From assembly GCF_001854325.1 (NCBI RefSeq), contig NZ_CP017754.1:248001-312000 (forward strand): a stretch of DNA of 64,000 nt, written 5' to 3'. Below are positions 36,416-45,204 of the stretch, piece by piece. The stretch comes from Cupriavidus malaysiensis (GTDB lineage: Bacteria > Pseudomonadota > Gammaproteobacteria > Burkholderiales > Burkholderiaceae). Each line of letters starts with the position of its first letter. The stretch's first letter is position 1. The position numbers were made by a program, and so were the translations under genes. The notes under the pieces are model-generated. The model saw only the letters and a program-made list of their open reading frames with translations. It searched no databases and was not told the DNA's origin.

Positions 36416-36905
36416 GGTAAGTGGCGGGTGGTTTCGTCCAGTGCCATGAGCATCGCACTGCGCCGGTGTGCTCCCCTCTCCCGCCTGCGGGAGAGGGGCC
36501 GGGGGTGAGGGCCGGCGCTGGCCGGCCGCAGTGGTTTGGATCACACTGTCGGCTTCGCCCTAGTGCTCGCGTGCTGGACAACGCTGTCGGCTTCGTCCTG
36601 AGGCTCGCGTGCTGGACCACACCGGCGGCTTCGTCATGCGTGGCGCCTTGCTAGACCACCCCTCTCCCCCACCCTCTCCCCATGCGGGGAGAGGGAGCCA
36701 AGACCTTGTGCTTGGCGCGCGGTGTTGGTGCATCGCGCCGGCTTCGTCCAGCGTGATGGGATCCCCGCCCGCGATGGAATGCGCTATAGCTCGCTATAAC
36801 CCGCTACAACCCGCTATAACCCTCTACACACCGCAGCAATCCGCATCCAGGCCGCCAGCGAGCGGCCGGCAACCCCTCCCGGCACTTCCGAACCCGATTC
36901 CTACC
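36416..36905. repeat. Repeat-rich intergenic region
   Basis: No gene is credible in this 490-bp gap. It contains two 10-bp-stem hairpins of one family in opposite orientation: CCCCTCTCCC/GGGAGAGGGG at 36473-36498 and CCCTCTCCCC/GGGGAGAGGG at 36672-36695. The first may also end the Bug transcript. Between them are three diverged units of about 38 bp containing GTCGGCTTCG and GCGTGCTGGAC (36545-36660). Near the downstream gene is a run of imperfect decamers of the type CGCTATAACC (36782-36828). Confidence 0.75.
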
Positions 36906-37886
36906 ATGAGCCAAGACCAGGTCCGTCCCGCCTTCGATGCCTATCCCGTCGAGGTCGAGTTCCCCGATATCCAGCCCTATGCCGCGGGCAACACCGGCAT
37001 CCCTTTCGTCTATACCTTCGACAGCGGCGTGGCCGGCCCGCATGTAATGGTCAACGCGCTCACGCACGGCAATGAAGTGTGCGGCGCCATCGCCGTCAAG
37101 GGCCTGCTCGATGCCGGCCTGCGCCCGCGCCGCGGCCGCCTGACGCTGTCATTCGCCAACGTCGAGGCCTACGGCCGATTCGATCCGGCCAGGCCGGATG
37201 CCTCGCGCTTCGTCGACCAGGACTTCAACCGCGTCTGGAGCGCGGCCATCCTCGATGACGCCGGCCGCGACTCGTCCGAGCTGCGCCGCGCGCGCGCCAT
37301 GCGCCCGGTGGTCGACACGGCCGACCTGCTGCTGGACCTGCATTCGATGCACGAGAAGAGCCGCCCGCTGATCGTCTCGGGGCCGCTCGACAAGGGTGTG
37401 GCGCTGGCGCGCGCGCTGGGCACGCCGGCCGATGTCATCGTCGACGAGGGCCATCCCGAGGGCCGGCGCATGCGTGACTATGCCGATTTCGGCGATGCCG
37501 CCAGCGCGCGCAACGCCCTGCTGATCGAGTGCGGCCAGCACTGGGAAACGGCGGCGGTGGAGGTGGCGCGCGACAGCACGGCGCGCTTCCTGCTGCTGGC
37601 CGGCGTGGTCGACGAGGCCGACCTGCCGGCCGGCTGGCTGCGCCCGCTGCCGGCCGCGCAGCGCGTGGTGCGCGTGACCGAGCCGGTGGTTGCCACCAGC
37701 ATGGATTTCCGTTTCGCCGGTCCCTACACCGGCCTGGAGACCTTCGCCGAGGCCGGGACCGTGATCGGCTGGAGCAACGGCGAACCGGTGCGCACGCCCT
37801 ACCCCAACTGCGTGCTGGTGATGCCTTCGCTGCGCCAGCTGCGTCCCGGCGTGACCGTGGTGCGGCTGGGCCGGCTGGAGGCCTGA
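36906..37886 (+). CDS. Succinylglutamate desuccinylase/aspartoacylase family zinc hydrolase
   Basis: A 326-residue member of the AstE/AspA branch of M14 metallopeptidases. The zinc motif ALTHGNE gives His54 and Glu57, and the third ligand is His146 in LDLHSMH. Further family features are DQDFNRVW near residue 105 and the proposed catalytic Glu208 in LLIECGQHWE. These enzymes release an acyl group from an N-acyl amino acid. No signal peptide is seen. No clear ribosome binding site lies before the ATG. The upstream Bug gene is 490 bp away on the same strand, with repeats between, so co-transcription is uncertain. Confidence 0.9.
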   Translation: MSQDQVRPAFDAYPVEVEFPDIQPYAAGNTGIPFVYTFDSGVAGPHVMVNALTHGNEVCGAIAVKGLLDAGLRPRRGRLTLSFANVEAYGRFDPARPDASRFVDQDFNRVWSAAILDDAGRDSSELRRARAMRPVVDTADLLLDLHSMHEKSRPLIVSGPLDKGVALARALGTPADVIVDEGHPEGRRMRDYADFGDAASARNALLIECGQHWETAAVEVARDSTARFLLLAGVVDEADLPAGWLRPLPAAQRVVRVTEPVVATSMDFRFAGPYTGLETFAEAGTVIGWSNGEPVRTPYPNCVLVMPSLRQLRPGVTVVRLGRLEA

Positions 37887-37929
37887 GCGGCCATGCCCGG
37901 CAGCCGCCGGGCATCGGGCCGCCGCGGAA

Positions 37930-38454
37930 TCAGGACGGCTGCGCGGCCGCGGCCGAGGCGCCGGCCGGGTTCTGCTGCACGCGCGGCGAGTCGGGAAACA
38001 GCTGGCCGACCAGGTCGTCGATCTTGGACCCCGGCGGCACCAGGTTGCTGAGGTTGGTGCCGCCCGCGCTGCGATTGGCGTTGTAGATGGCCTTGCCCGC
38101 CCGCAGGCCGTCGCGGTAGATCGTGATGTCGGCCGAGTCGAGGAAGTTGGTCCAGTAGTTCTGGCCGCTGGCCAGGTAGACCGCCGTCATCTGGCAGGAT
38201 TCCAGCGGTGCGCCAGGCGACAGCATGCGCACGTCGAAGCCGCGCGCCTTCAGCGCGTCGCGGAACTCGGGCAGGTAGGCATTGCGGGCCGACGAGCCGC
38301 TGATGACGCAGATCAGGGTATTGTCGGCGGCCGGCTGCTGCATCGCCGCGATGGGATCGATGCGTGCCAGGCCTTCCACCGGGGTGACGGCCTGGTAGGT
38401 CGAGCAGCCGGCGAGGATCAGGCCGAGGCCGGCGGCAAGCAGTGCTTTTTGCAT
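37930..38454 (-). CDS. Sbal_3080-like lipoprotein
   Basis: A 174-residue predicted lipoprotein with lipobox LAGC (Cys17). The mature domain contains LICVISGSSARNAYLPEFRDALKARGFDVRML and ITIYRDGLRAGKAIYNA, which resemble the small Sbal_3080 family of envelope lipoproteins with no known function. The C-terminal 15 residues are Ala/Pro-rich. It is convergent with the aspartoacylase gene (43 bp). The OB-fold protein gene lies 196 bp upstream on the same strand. Confidence 0.7.
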   Translation of the reverse strand: MQKALLAAGLGLILAGCSTYQAVTPVEGLARIDPIAAMQQPAADNTLICVISGSSARNAYLPEFRDALKARGFDVRMLSPGAPLESCQMTAVYLASGQNYWTNFLDSADITIYRDGLRAGKAIYNANRSAGGTNLSNLVPPGSKIDDLVGQLFPDSPRVQQNPAGASAAAAQPS

Positions 38455-38650
38455 GGGATGTCCTGGGGTCGGTCGGCGGGCGTCCAGCCGGGCCCGGCCC
38501 CCTGCCGGGACGCCGCACGGTCGCCTCCAGCCTGCACTGTATGTCCGCGCCGGCGGCGCCAATGGGCGGAACAGAGGGCAAAAGCCGACGCAATCGCCAG
38601 GGTGGCCGCGGCATGTCCACTGCAAGCAGAGCCCGGCCCGCGCCCGGCCG

Positions 38651-39220
38651 TCAGTTGGCCCCGCCGCGCACCAGGCAATCGACCAGCAGCGGCGCCGCGT
38701 CCACCAGGCCGGCGCCATTGCACTCCACCGCCACCTTCTGTCCGCGCCGCACCATCGAGGCGCGCTGCTCCACCACGCAGGAGCGGGTGCCGGGGCCGCA
38801 GATCTGCCGCTCGCGCAGGCGCGCGCGCACCACCTGGTTGGGATCGCTGCTGCGGATCTCCAGGTAGACGGCGTCGTTCTCGTCGCGCCGCACGCCGCTG
38901 GCGACTCCCTCGACGATGAAGTAGCTGCCGCGGTAGCGGTCGTCGGCCGCGCCGCCATTGTCGCGGTAGTCGTTCAGGATGGTGTCGGCCTGGTACTCCG
39001 GCAAGCGGTCGGCGGGCCGCGCCGGGTCGATGCTGACCGGATCCAGCACGCCGTTGCGCGGCACGCCGCGCGGCTGGCTGGCCGGGGTCTGCTCGCTCGC
39101 CGCTTCGTCATTGAGCGGGTCGGTGGTGCCCTGGTCCTTGCCGTTGCCGGCAAACCACAACATGGCCAGCACCGCCGCGCCGACGGCGAGAATGAGGCGC
39201 TGCTGCGTACGATTCAACAT
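38651..39220 (-). CDS. OB-fold (tRNA_anti-like) membrane-anchored protein
   Basis: A 189-residue protein with one N-terminal membrane helix (about residues 9-24), a polar linker, and a C-terminal domain from about residue 85 with the pattern RGSYFIVEGVASGVRRDENDAVYLEI...RQKVAVECNGAGLVDAAPLLVDC. This resembles the tRNA_anti-like OB-fold family found in envelope proteins; the name does not imply tRNA binding here. Cysteines near residues 141, 147, 168 and 182 might form disulfides in the periplasm. The function is unknown. It is a single gene, with 507 bp of mostly featureless DNA upstream. Confidence 0.7.
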   Translation of the reverse strand: MLNRTQQRLILAVGAAVLAMLWFAGNGKDQGTTDPLNDEAASEQTPASQPRGVPRNGVLDPVSIDPARPADRLPEYQADTILNDYRDNGGAADDRYRGSYFIVEGVASGVRRDENDAVYLEIRSSDPNQVVRARLRERQICGPGTRSCVVEQRASMVRRGQKVAVECNGAGLVDAAPLLVDCLVRGGAN

Positions 39221-39657
39221 CTGCGATTCCTGTCTCGTCTCGATTCCCGGCGTGCTTCATGCGGCGCGCCTTCTCCTTGTCTTCACGCGGCCGCTGCCGG
39301 CCGCCGTGCCACTGCCCGGGTCTCCCGCCTGCCCTGTTCCACCCGGTGCCGCCTGCAGGTCGCCGGCATGGCGCCGGCATGGCGCCGGCCGGTGCCGCGG
39401 CGGGTCAGCCCCGATACTAAAGCGCGCTGGCTTCAAATTCCTTTCGATGCGCGCCGGCTTGGCCACCGCCGGCATGTTCCGTGGCCGCAAGTGCTGCACG
39501 GGACGTACCTCGCGGACGCCGGAACGATGGCAAGTGTACAGAACGGCATAAGACAGGGGCCGGATGGCCTGCGCCGGCATGCTGCCGGCGGCCGCCGGCG
39601 GTCTGAAGCGCCGGCAACGGCGAAGAGAGGCGGAAAGCGGAGAGCCGGAACAAGCGG
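39221..39657. other. Gene-free gap upstream of the OB-fold gene
   Basis: I see no credible gene here. A short duplication of GGCATGGCGCC lies near 39366-39388. No clear promoter for the OB-fold gene can be named. The maeB terminator occupies the right end of the gap. Confidence 0.5.
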
Positions 39658-39684
39658 AAAAAAAGGGCTGCGTCGCCGCAGCCC
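39658..39684 (-). terminator. Rho-independent terminator of maeB
   Basis: Read on the minus strand: stem GGGCTGCG/CGCAGCCC (8 bp, arms at 39677-39684 and 39665-39672), a 4-base loop and a run of seven T (39664-39658). It lies about 45 bp after the maeB stop. Confidence 0.9.
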
Positions 39685-39727
39685 CCGGTATGCGTCGGCG
39701 GGTGCGGCCGAGGCCGCACCGCCCGTC

Positions 39728-42049
39728 TCAGCGCGCCTGTGCCGGCACGCCGCCGCGGTTGGCCTTGATCACCGTCAGCGCCGCCATATTGACGATGCGG
39801 CGCACCGTGGCGCTGTTGGTCAGGATGTTGACCGGCGCGTTGGCGCCCAGCAGGAAGGGGCCGACGGCGACATTGTTGCCGGCGGCGGTCTTCAGCAGGT
39901 TGTAGGCGATGTTGCCGGCGTCCACGTTGGGGCAGACCAGCAGGTTGGCCGCGCCCTTGAGCGAGGACATCGGCAGCACGCGCGCGCGCAGCGCCTCGTC
40001 GAGCGCGCAGTCGCCGTGCATCTCGCCGTCCACTTCCAGCTCCGGCGCCTGCGCCCGGATCAGCTCCAGCGCCTGCTGCATCTTCGAGCCGGAAGCCGAG
40101 CTGCCCGAACCGAAGTTGGAGCGCGACAGCAGCGCCGCCTTGGGCGCCAGGTTCATGCGCGCCATCTCCTGCGCGGCGGCGACCGTGAACTCGGCGATCT
40201 GCTCCGCGTTCGGGTCGTCGTTGACGTGGGTGTCGACCAGCGCCAGCGTGCGGTCGTCCAGCAGCAGGATGTTCATTGCCGCGTAGGTGCGCGCGCCCGG
40301 CTGGTGGCCGATGACCTGGTCGATGAAGCGCAGGTGGTCGTGGTAGGCGCCCACGGTGCCGCAGATCATGCCGTCGGCGTCGCCCAGGTGCACCATCATC
40401 GCGCCGATCAGCGTCAGCCGGCGGCGCATTTCCACGCGCGCCATCTCCTTGGTCACGCCCTTGCGGCACATCAGTTCCCAGTAGGTGGTCCAGTACTGGT
40501 GGAAGCGCTCGTCGTACTCGGGGTTGGTGACTTCCACGTCCTGGCCCAGGCGCAGGCGCAGGCCGTACTTCTCGATGCGCGACAGCAGCACCTCGGGGCG
40601 GCCCACCAGGATGGGGCGCGCCAGCTTTTCGTCCACCAGCACCTGCACCGCGCGCAGCACGCGCTCGTCCTCGCCTTCGGTGAAGACGATGCGGGCGCGG
40701 CCGCCCTCGCGCACGATCTGCTTGGCGGCGGCGAACAGCGGCTTCATGAAGGCGCCGGAACGGTAGACGAACTGCTGCAGCTGCTCGGTGTAGGCGTCCA
40801 GGTCGGCGATCGGGCGCGTGGCCACGCCGCTCTCCATGGCCGCCTTGGCTACCGCCGGCGCGATGCGCACGATCAGGCGCGGATCGAACGGCTTCGGGAT
40901 CAGGTACTCGGGGCCGAAGGCCACGCCGTAGCCGCCGTAGGCCGCGGCCACCACCTCGTTCTGCTCTTCCTCGGCCAGCGCGGCGATGGCGTACACCGCG
41001 GCGTGTTCCATCTCCGGCGTGATGCTGGTCGCGCCCACGTCGAGCGCGCCGCGGAAGATGTAGGGGAAGCACAGCACGTTGTTGACCTGGTTGGGGAAGT
41101 CCGAACGCCCCGTGGCCACCACCGCGTCGTCGCGCACCGCGTGCACCTCGGCGGGCAGGATCTCGGGATTCGGGTTGGCCAGCGCCAGGATCAGCGGGCG
41201 CGCCGCCATCTTCACCACCATGTCCTGCTTGAGCACGCCGCCGGCCGACAGGCCGAGGAAGACGTCGGCGCCTTCGATCACTTCGGACAGCCGGCGTGCC
41301 TCGGTCTTCTGCGCGTAGCGGGCCTTGTGCGGGTCCATCAGCTCGGTGCGGCCCTCGTAGACCACGCCGGCCAGGTCGGTCACCCAGATGTTCTCGCGCG
41401 GCAGGCCCAGGTCCACCATCAGGTCCAGGCAGGCCAGCGCCGCCGCGCCCGCGCCCGAGGTGACCACCTTGATCTCGCGGATGTCCTTGCCCACCACCTT
41501 CAGGCCGTTGATGAAGGCGGCCGAGACGGTGATGGCGGTGCCGTGCTGGTCATCGTGGAAGACGGGGATCTTCATGCGCTCGCGCAGCTTCTGCTCGACG
41601 TAGAAGCACTCGGGCGCCTTGATGTCTTCCAGGTTGATGCCGCCGAAGGTGGCTTCCAGGCCGGCGATGATGTCGACCAGCTTGTCCGGGTCGGTCTCGT
41701 TGATCTCGATGTCGAAGACGTCGATGCCGGCGAATTTCTTGAACAGCACCGCCTTGCCTTCCATCACCGGCTTGGAGGCCAGCGCGCCGATATTGCCCAG
41801 GCCCAGCACCGCGGTGCCGTTGCTGATCACGCCCACCAGGTTGCCGCGCCCGGTGTAGCGGAAGGCGTTCATCGGATCGGCGACGATTTCCTCGCAGGGT
41901 GCGGCCACGCCAGGCGAATAGGCCAGGGCCAGGTCGGTCTGGGTCACCAGCGGCTTGCTGGCGACCACCGTGGTTTTGCCCGGCACGGGGTACTGGTGAT
42001 AGTCGAGCGCGGCCTGGCGGAAAGTGGTCTGGCGATCCGTATCGGACAT
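39728..42049 (-). CDS. maeB: NADP-dependent malic enzyme with phosphotransacetylase-like domain
   Basis: A 773-residue fusion of normal MaeB length. The malic enzyme part covers about residues 15-420: [11 protein letters not shown] near residue 45, the LED metal motif at 140-142, FHDDQHGTA with Asp166, and the cofactor site SGAGAAA near 198-204. The C-terminal part from about residue 435 is a phosphotransacetylase-like domain ([23 protein letters not shown]), which in this family is regulatory. It converts malate to pyruvate and CO2, making NADPH. AGGAGA lies 6 bases before ATG. An 11-base C-run (coding strand) ends just upstream of that site. A LysR gene is divergent. Confidence 0.96.
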   Translation of the reverse strand: MSDTDRQTTFRQAALDYHQYPVPGKTTVVASKPLVTQTDLALAYSPGVAAPCEEIVADPMNAFRYTGRGNLVGVISNGTAVLGLGNIGALASKPVMEGKAVLFKKFAGIDVFDIEINETDPDKLVDIIAGLEATFGGINLEDIKAPECFYVEQKLRERMKIPVFHDDQHGTAITVSAAFINGLKVVGKDIREIKVVTSGAGAAALACLDLMVDLGLPRENIWVTDLAGVVYEGRTELMDPHKARYAQKTEARRLSEVIEGADVFLGLSAGGVLKQDMVVKMAARPLILALANPNPEILPAEVHAVRDDAVVATGRSDFPNQVNNVLCFPYIFRGALDVGATSITPEMEHAAVYAIAALAEEEQNEVVAAAYGGYGVAFGPEYLIPKPFDPRLIVRIAPAVAKAAMESGVATRPIADLDAYTEQLQQFVYRSGAFMKPLFAAAKQIVREGGRARIVFTEGEDERVLRAVQVLVDEKLARPILVGRPEVLLSRIEKYGLRLRLGQDVEVTNPEYDERFHQYWTTYWELMCRKGVTKEMARVEMRRRLTLIGAMMVHLGDADGMICGTVGAYHDHLRFIDQVIGHQPGARTYAAMNILLLDDRTLALVDTHVNDDPNAEQIAEFTVAAAQEMARMNLAPKAALLSRSNFGSGSSASGSKMQQALELIRAQAPELEVDGEMHGDCALDEALRARVLPMSSLKGAANLLVCPNVDAGNIAYNLLKTAAGNNVAVGPFLLGANAPVNILTNSATVRRIVNMAALTVIKANRGGVPAQAR

Positions 42050-42265
42050 GGTCTGGTCTCCTGTCGGGGGGGGGGGCGCCGGGGTGGCGGCGCGGGTCGG
42101 TCCCGCCGGCGCGGCGCAGGCGGAAAAGTGGTGCAGCCGGCTTTTCTTGGGATTTTCCGTGGGGTCGGCTGCACGGATTGCCATCATTCTAGGCAGCAGG
42201 CATAAGAACAACATTTTGATTTGCTATGCTTCCATCATCTTTACCTGATGGCTGGGTGGCGGGCG
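42050..42265. promoter_or_regulatory. Divergent maeB-lysR regulatory region with C11 tract and distant dyad
   Basis: A run of 11 G on the plus strand (42066-42076; C11 for maeB) lies 5 bases beyond the maeB Shine-Dalgarno. A perfect 9-bp inverted repeat, GTGCAGCCG (42131-42139) and CGGCTGCAC (42166-42174), spans 26 bp and could be a regulator site. The DNA next to the LysR gene is AT-rich. Confidence 0.55.
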
Positions 42266-43285
42266 ATGGAAGCTTGGGAGCATTTCGATGCGGATGAGGT
42301 GGGCAGGCGCCTGGGCGGGCGCCTCAAGATGCGCCATCTCAAGCTGCTGCTGGCCATCGAGCGGCACGGCTCGCTGACGCGCGCGGCCGAGGCCATGGCC
42401 AGCAGCCAGCCGGCGGTGACCAATGCCCTGGCCGAGCTGGAGTCCATGTTCGGCGCGCCGCTGTTCGCGCGTGGCGCGCGCGGCATGTCGCCCACCGAGC
42501 TGGGCCGCGTGGTGCTGGACCGGGCCCGCGCCATGACGCAGGACCTGGACCACCTGGTGCGCGACATGCAGGCGGTGGTGGCCGGCCATGCCGCCCACCT
42601 GCACATCGGCGTGATTCCCTTCGTCTCCGGGCAGATGCTGTCGGCCGCCATCCGCCGCACCCGCCCCGAGGGCGGGCGCCGCCTCACCGTGACCCTGCAC
42701 GAAGGCACCAGCGACCAGCTGCTGCCCATGCTGCGCGACCACGTGCTCGACATCGTGGTGGCGCGCGCGTCCTCGGCGGTGCCGCGCGACGAGGCCAGTT
42801 TCGAAGTGCTGTACCACCAGCAGCCGCGCCTGATCGCCAACCGGCGGCTGGCGGCGCGGCTGGCGCGCACGGCGCTGGACTGGGGCAGGCTGGCCGAGCT
42901 GGACTGGATCCTGGGCGCGCCCAATACCCCCATGCGCGAGCAGGTCGCCGACCTGTTCCTCGGCGCCGGCGTGGCGCCGCCCACGCCCATCGTCGAGAGC
43001 TACTCGTCCAAGCTGATCGCCGAGATGATCGCCGCCAGCGAGACGGCGGTGACCATCGTGCCGGCCGATATCGCCGAGGAACTGGTGCGCATCGCCGGCG
43101 TCGCCATCGTGCCCTACTCCTTCGGCTGGACCCTGCCGCCGGTGGCCATGTTCGTGCGCGCCGACCGGCCCGGGCGCCCGGTCGACCTGCTGTTCGCCGA
43201 GTCGCTGCGGCAGGTGTGCCGCGAGGGGCCGCTGCGCGTGGCGGCGCCGCCACTGACGCCGACGCCGGCGGGCGGCCCGCTATGA
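42266..43285 (+). CDS. LysR-family transcriptional regulator divergent from maeB
   Basis: A 339-residue LysR regulator. The winged helix is at about residues 21-80 (MRHLKLLLAIERHGSLTRAAEAMASSQPAVTNALAELESMFGAPLFARGARGMSPTELG). The effector domain follows with HIGVIPFVSGQML and SETAVTIVPADIAEELV. It resembles the GbpR/CbbR-like subgroup that binds sugars or organic acids. The start is uncertain: in-frame ATGs also lie 6 and 15 codons upstream, and a 20-residue leader before the HTH remains in any case. The arrangement suggests control of maeB, of itself, or both. Confidence 0.9.
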   Translation: MEAWEHFDADEVGRRLGGRLKMRHLKLLLAIERHGSLTRAAEAMASSQPAVTNALAELESMFGAPLFARGARGMSPTELGRVVLDRARAMTQDLDHLVRDMQAVVAGHAAHLHIGVIPFVSGQMLSAAIRRTRPEGGRRLTVTLHEGTSDQLLPMLRDHVLDIVVARASSAVPRDEASFEVLYHQQPRLIANRRLAARLARTALDWGRLAELDWILGAPNTPMREQVADLFLGAGVAPPTPIVESYSSKLIAEMIAASETAVTIVPADIAEELVRIAGVAIVPYSFGWTLPPVAMFVRADRPGRPVDLLFAESLRQVCREGPLRVAAPPLTPTPAGGPL

Positions 43286-43328
43286 GCGCGGCCAGCGCGC
43301 GGGCGCCCGTGCCGCCCTGCCGCGCCCG

Positions 43329-44000
43329 TCAGTACACCCAGGGAATCAGGCGCCAGGTGCGCGCCCGGTAGACGGCGTATTCGTCGCCGAAGTGCGTGCC
43401 CAGCAGGGCTTCCTCCGCATGCATGCGCGCCACCAGCGGCGGCACCATCAGCAGCGCCAGCGCCACGCCGGCCAGCGAGCGGAACACCAGCGCCCAGCCC
43501 AGCGCATTGACCAGCAGGCCGAGATAGCTGGGATTGCGGATGGTGCCGTAGAGGCCCTCGGTCACCAGCGTGTGGCCGGGCTGGATCGCCACCAGCCCGC
43601 TGAAGCGCCGGCCCAGCACGAACACCGGCCACAAGCGCAGCACACCGCCGGCGACGAACAGCGCCAGGCCGAGCCAGCGCACGCCGTCGCCGCCGAAGAC
43701 CCAGCGCTCGTGGTGGTCGCACCAGGCAGGCAGCCAGGCGGACAGCAGGCCGAGCACGCCGAACACCGGCAGCACCCAGCGGTTGGCGCGGTCCTCGCGC
43801 TCGCCCGCGCTGACATTGCCCTCGCTGAACAGCGCGGTGACGGCGAGCGCCAGCAGGAAGGCCGCCGCGCCCACCACCGCGGGATGCGACAGGAAGGCCG
43901 CGAGTCCGCCGGCGCCCAGCACGGCCAGGCCGAGATAGGCCAGCGTGCCGGCCGCGTTGAACAGGGCGAGCCTGGGGGTGGTGTGCAGGGCGAGATGCAT
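43329..44000 (-). CDS. Isoprenylcysteine carboxyl methyltransferase (ICMT)-family membrane protein
   Basis: A 223-residue membrane protein with about five spans. The C-terminal half carries the ICMT/phospholipid methyltransferase signature: LGRRFSGLVAIQPGHTLVTEGLYGTIRNPSYLGLLVNALGW, then EEALLGTHFGDEYAVYRARTWRLIPWVY. Bacterial members probably use S-adenosylmethionine to methylate membrane lipids or small molecules; the substrate is unknown. Two earlier in-frame ATGs (44141, 44159) would add a leader made of Ala-Ser-Gly repeats encoded by a 9-bp tandem repeat. I prefer the shorter form that starts just before the conserved NAAGTLAYLGLA region, although none of the starts has a strong ribosome binding site. 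Confidence 0.85.
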   Translation of the reverse strand: MHLALHTTPRLALFNAAGTLAYLGLAVLGAGGLAAFLSHPAVVGAAAFLLALAVTALFSEGNVSAGEREDRANRWVLPVFGVLGLLSAWLPAWCDHHERWVFGGDGVRWLGLALFVAGGVLRLWPVFVLGRRFSGLVAIQPGHTLVTEGLYGTIRNPSYLGLLVNALGWALVFRSLAGVALALLMVPPLVARMHAEEALLGTHFGDEYAVYRARTWRLIPWVY

Positions 44001-44061
44001 GGTCGTCAGCGCGAAACCGGCAGGATCCAGGCGCTGCGGCGCCGCCGGCCGCGCGCATCGG

Positions 44062-44126
44062 CCTGAGGCACCTGAAGCACCTGAAGCACCTGAAGCACCT
44101 GAAGCACCTGAAGCACCTGAAGCACC
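44062..44126. repeat. 9-bp tandem repeat (CACCTGAAG)6
   Basis: Six perfect 9-bp units at 44069-44122, with a diverged unit on the left and a partial unit on the right. It lies directly upstream of, or within an N-terminal extension of, the ICMT-family gene, where it would encode (Ala-Ser-Gly)n. Copy changes keep the frame. Confidence 0.93.
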
Positions 44127-44196
44127 GGCCGCACCCTTCATCGTAGTACGCGCGCCCACCCGCGGCGAGGGCCGGGCGCGACCGCCGCTCCCGCCG

Positions 44197-45180
44197 TCAA
44201 TCCAGGCTCAGGTGCGCATTGCGGATGACCGCGGCCCAGCGTTCGCGCTCGGCGGCAACGAAGGCGGCGAAGTTCTCGGGCGACTGGCCGCCGGGAAGTC
44301 CCCCCAGCTTGCGGATCTGTGCCTGCAGATCGGGATCCTGCATCGTCCCGGTCAGCAGCGTCTTCCATTGCGAGACGATGGCCGGCGGCGTATTGGCGGC
44401 GACGAAGATCCCGACCCAGGCAGTCGACAGGAAATCGTCGAAGCCGGCCTGCGCCATGGTGGGTACCTCAGGCAAGGCGGGCACGCGCTGCGCGGCCGTG
44501 ACGGCCAGCGCGCGCAGCTTGCCGGCGCGGATATGCGGCAGCGCCTGCGTCAGGTTGTCGAACTGGAAGGTGGTCTCTCCTGCCAGCAAGGCCGTGGTGG
44601 CCGGCGTCGAACCCTTGTAGGGCACGTGGATGGGATCGGTGCCCGTGCGCATCTTGAGCAGCTCGCCCGCCAGGTGGCTGGTCTGGCCGATGCCGGCCGA
44701 GCCGAAGGAGAGCCGCCCGGGCTGCTGCTTCAGCTGCGCGACCAGCTCGGCGACGCTGCGCACGGGCGATTGCGCATTGACCACCAGCACATTGGGAAAG
44801 GCGATCACGTCGGTGATCGGCAGCAGGTCGGACGGACGGTAGGCGAGGCGTTGGTAGGCGCTGTAGTTGATGGCCTGCGGACCGACATTGCCGGCCAGCA
44901 GCGTATAGCCGTCGGCCGGAGCGTGCAGGAAGACCTGCGTGCCGATGATGCCGCCGCTGCCGGGACGGTTGTCGATGACGACGGGTTGGCCGATGCGCGC
45001 GCCGAGCTTCTGCGCCAGCATGCGGATGGGGATATCGATGGTGCCGCCAGCCGCACCGGGAACGATGATGGTGACCGGCCGCGCCGGCCAGGCGGGTTCG
45101 GCGGCACCGGTGGCGGCCAGCGGGGCCAGCGGGGCGAGGGCGCACCACAGCGCCAGGGTGGCGCGCTTCGCGCGATGGAC
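44197..45180 (-). CDS. Bug-family binding protein lacking a conventional start codon
   Basis: In-frame translation gives a full Bug protein: basic start VHRAKRATLALWC, hydrophobic core, cleavage near GAAEP, then WPARPVTIIVPGAAGGTID, VVIDNRPGSGGIIG, ADGYTLLAGN, VPYKGSTP and the C-terminal lobe. Length from the GTC is 327 residues, normal for the family. However, the codon 6 bases after an ideal GGAGGAG is GTC, not GTG or ATG. The first ordinary start in frame is ATG at 45021, which would remove the signal peptide and first strand. Either a G-to-C change destroyed a GTG start, a non-standard start is used, or the base is a sequencing error. It follows the acyl-CoA dehydrogenase gene by 24 bases. 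Confidence 0.75.
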   Translation of the reverse strand, partial: VHRAKRATLALWCALAPLAPLAATGAAEPAWPARPVTIIVPGAAGGTIDIPIRMLAQKLGARIGQPVVIDNRPGSGGIIGTQVFLHAPADGYTLLAGNVGPQAINYSAYQRLAYRPSDLLPITDVIAFPNVLVVNAQSPVRSVAELVAQLKQQPGRLSFGSAGIGQTSHLAGELLKMRTGTDPIHVPYKGSTPATTALLAGETTFQFDNLTQALPHIRAGKLRALAVTAAQRVPALPEVPTMAQAGFDDFLSTAWVGIFVAANTPPAIVSQWKTLLTGTMQDPDLQAQIRKLGGLPGGQSPENFAAFVAAERERWAAVIRNAHLSLD

Positions 45181-45204
45181 TGTCGTCTCCTCCAGGGGGC
45201 TCGT

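Noticed and set aside
38453..42205. A 1250-codon plus-strand open frame opposite maeB and the small envelope genes
   Set aside because: Low-complexity His/Val/Asp/Gly composition, no recognisable domain, and it opposes the unmistakable malic enzyme gene.
45019..45021. ATG at 45021 as the true start of the second Bug gene of the acyl-CoA operon
   Set aside because: It would remove the signal peptide and the first conserved strand, which are intact in frame just upstream behind an ideal ribosome binding site.
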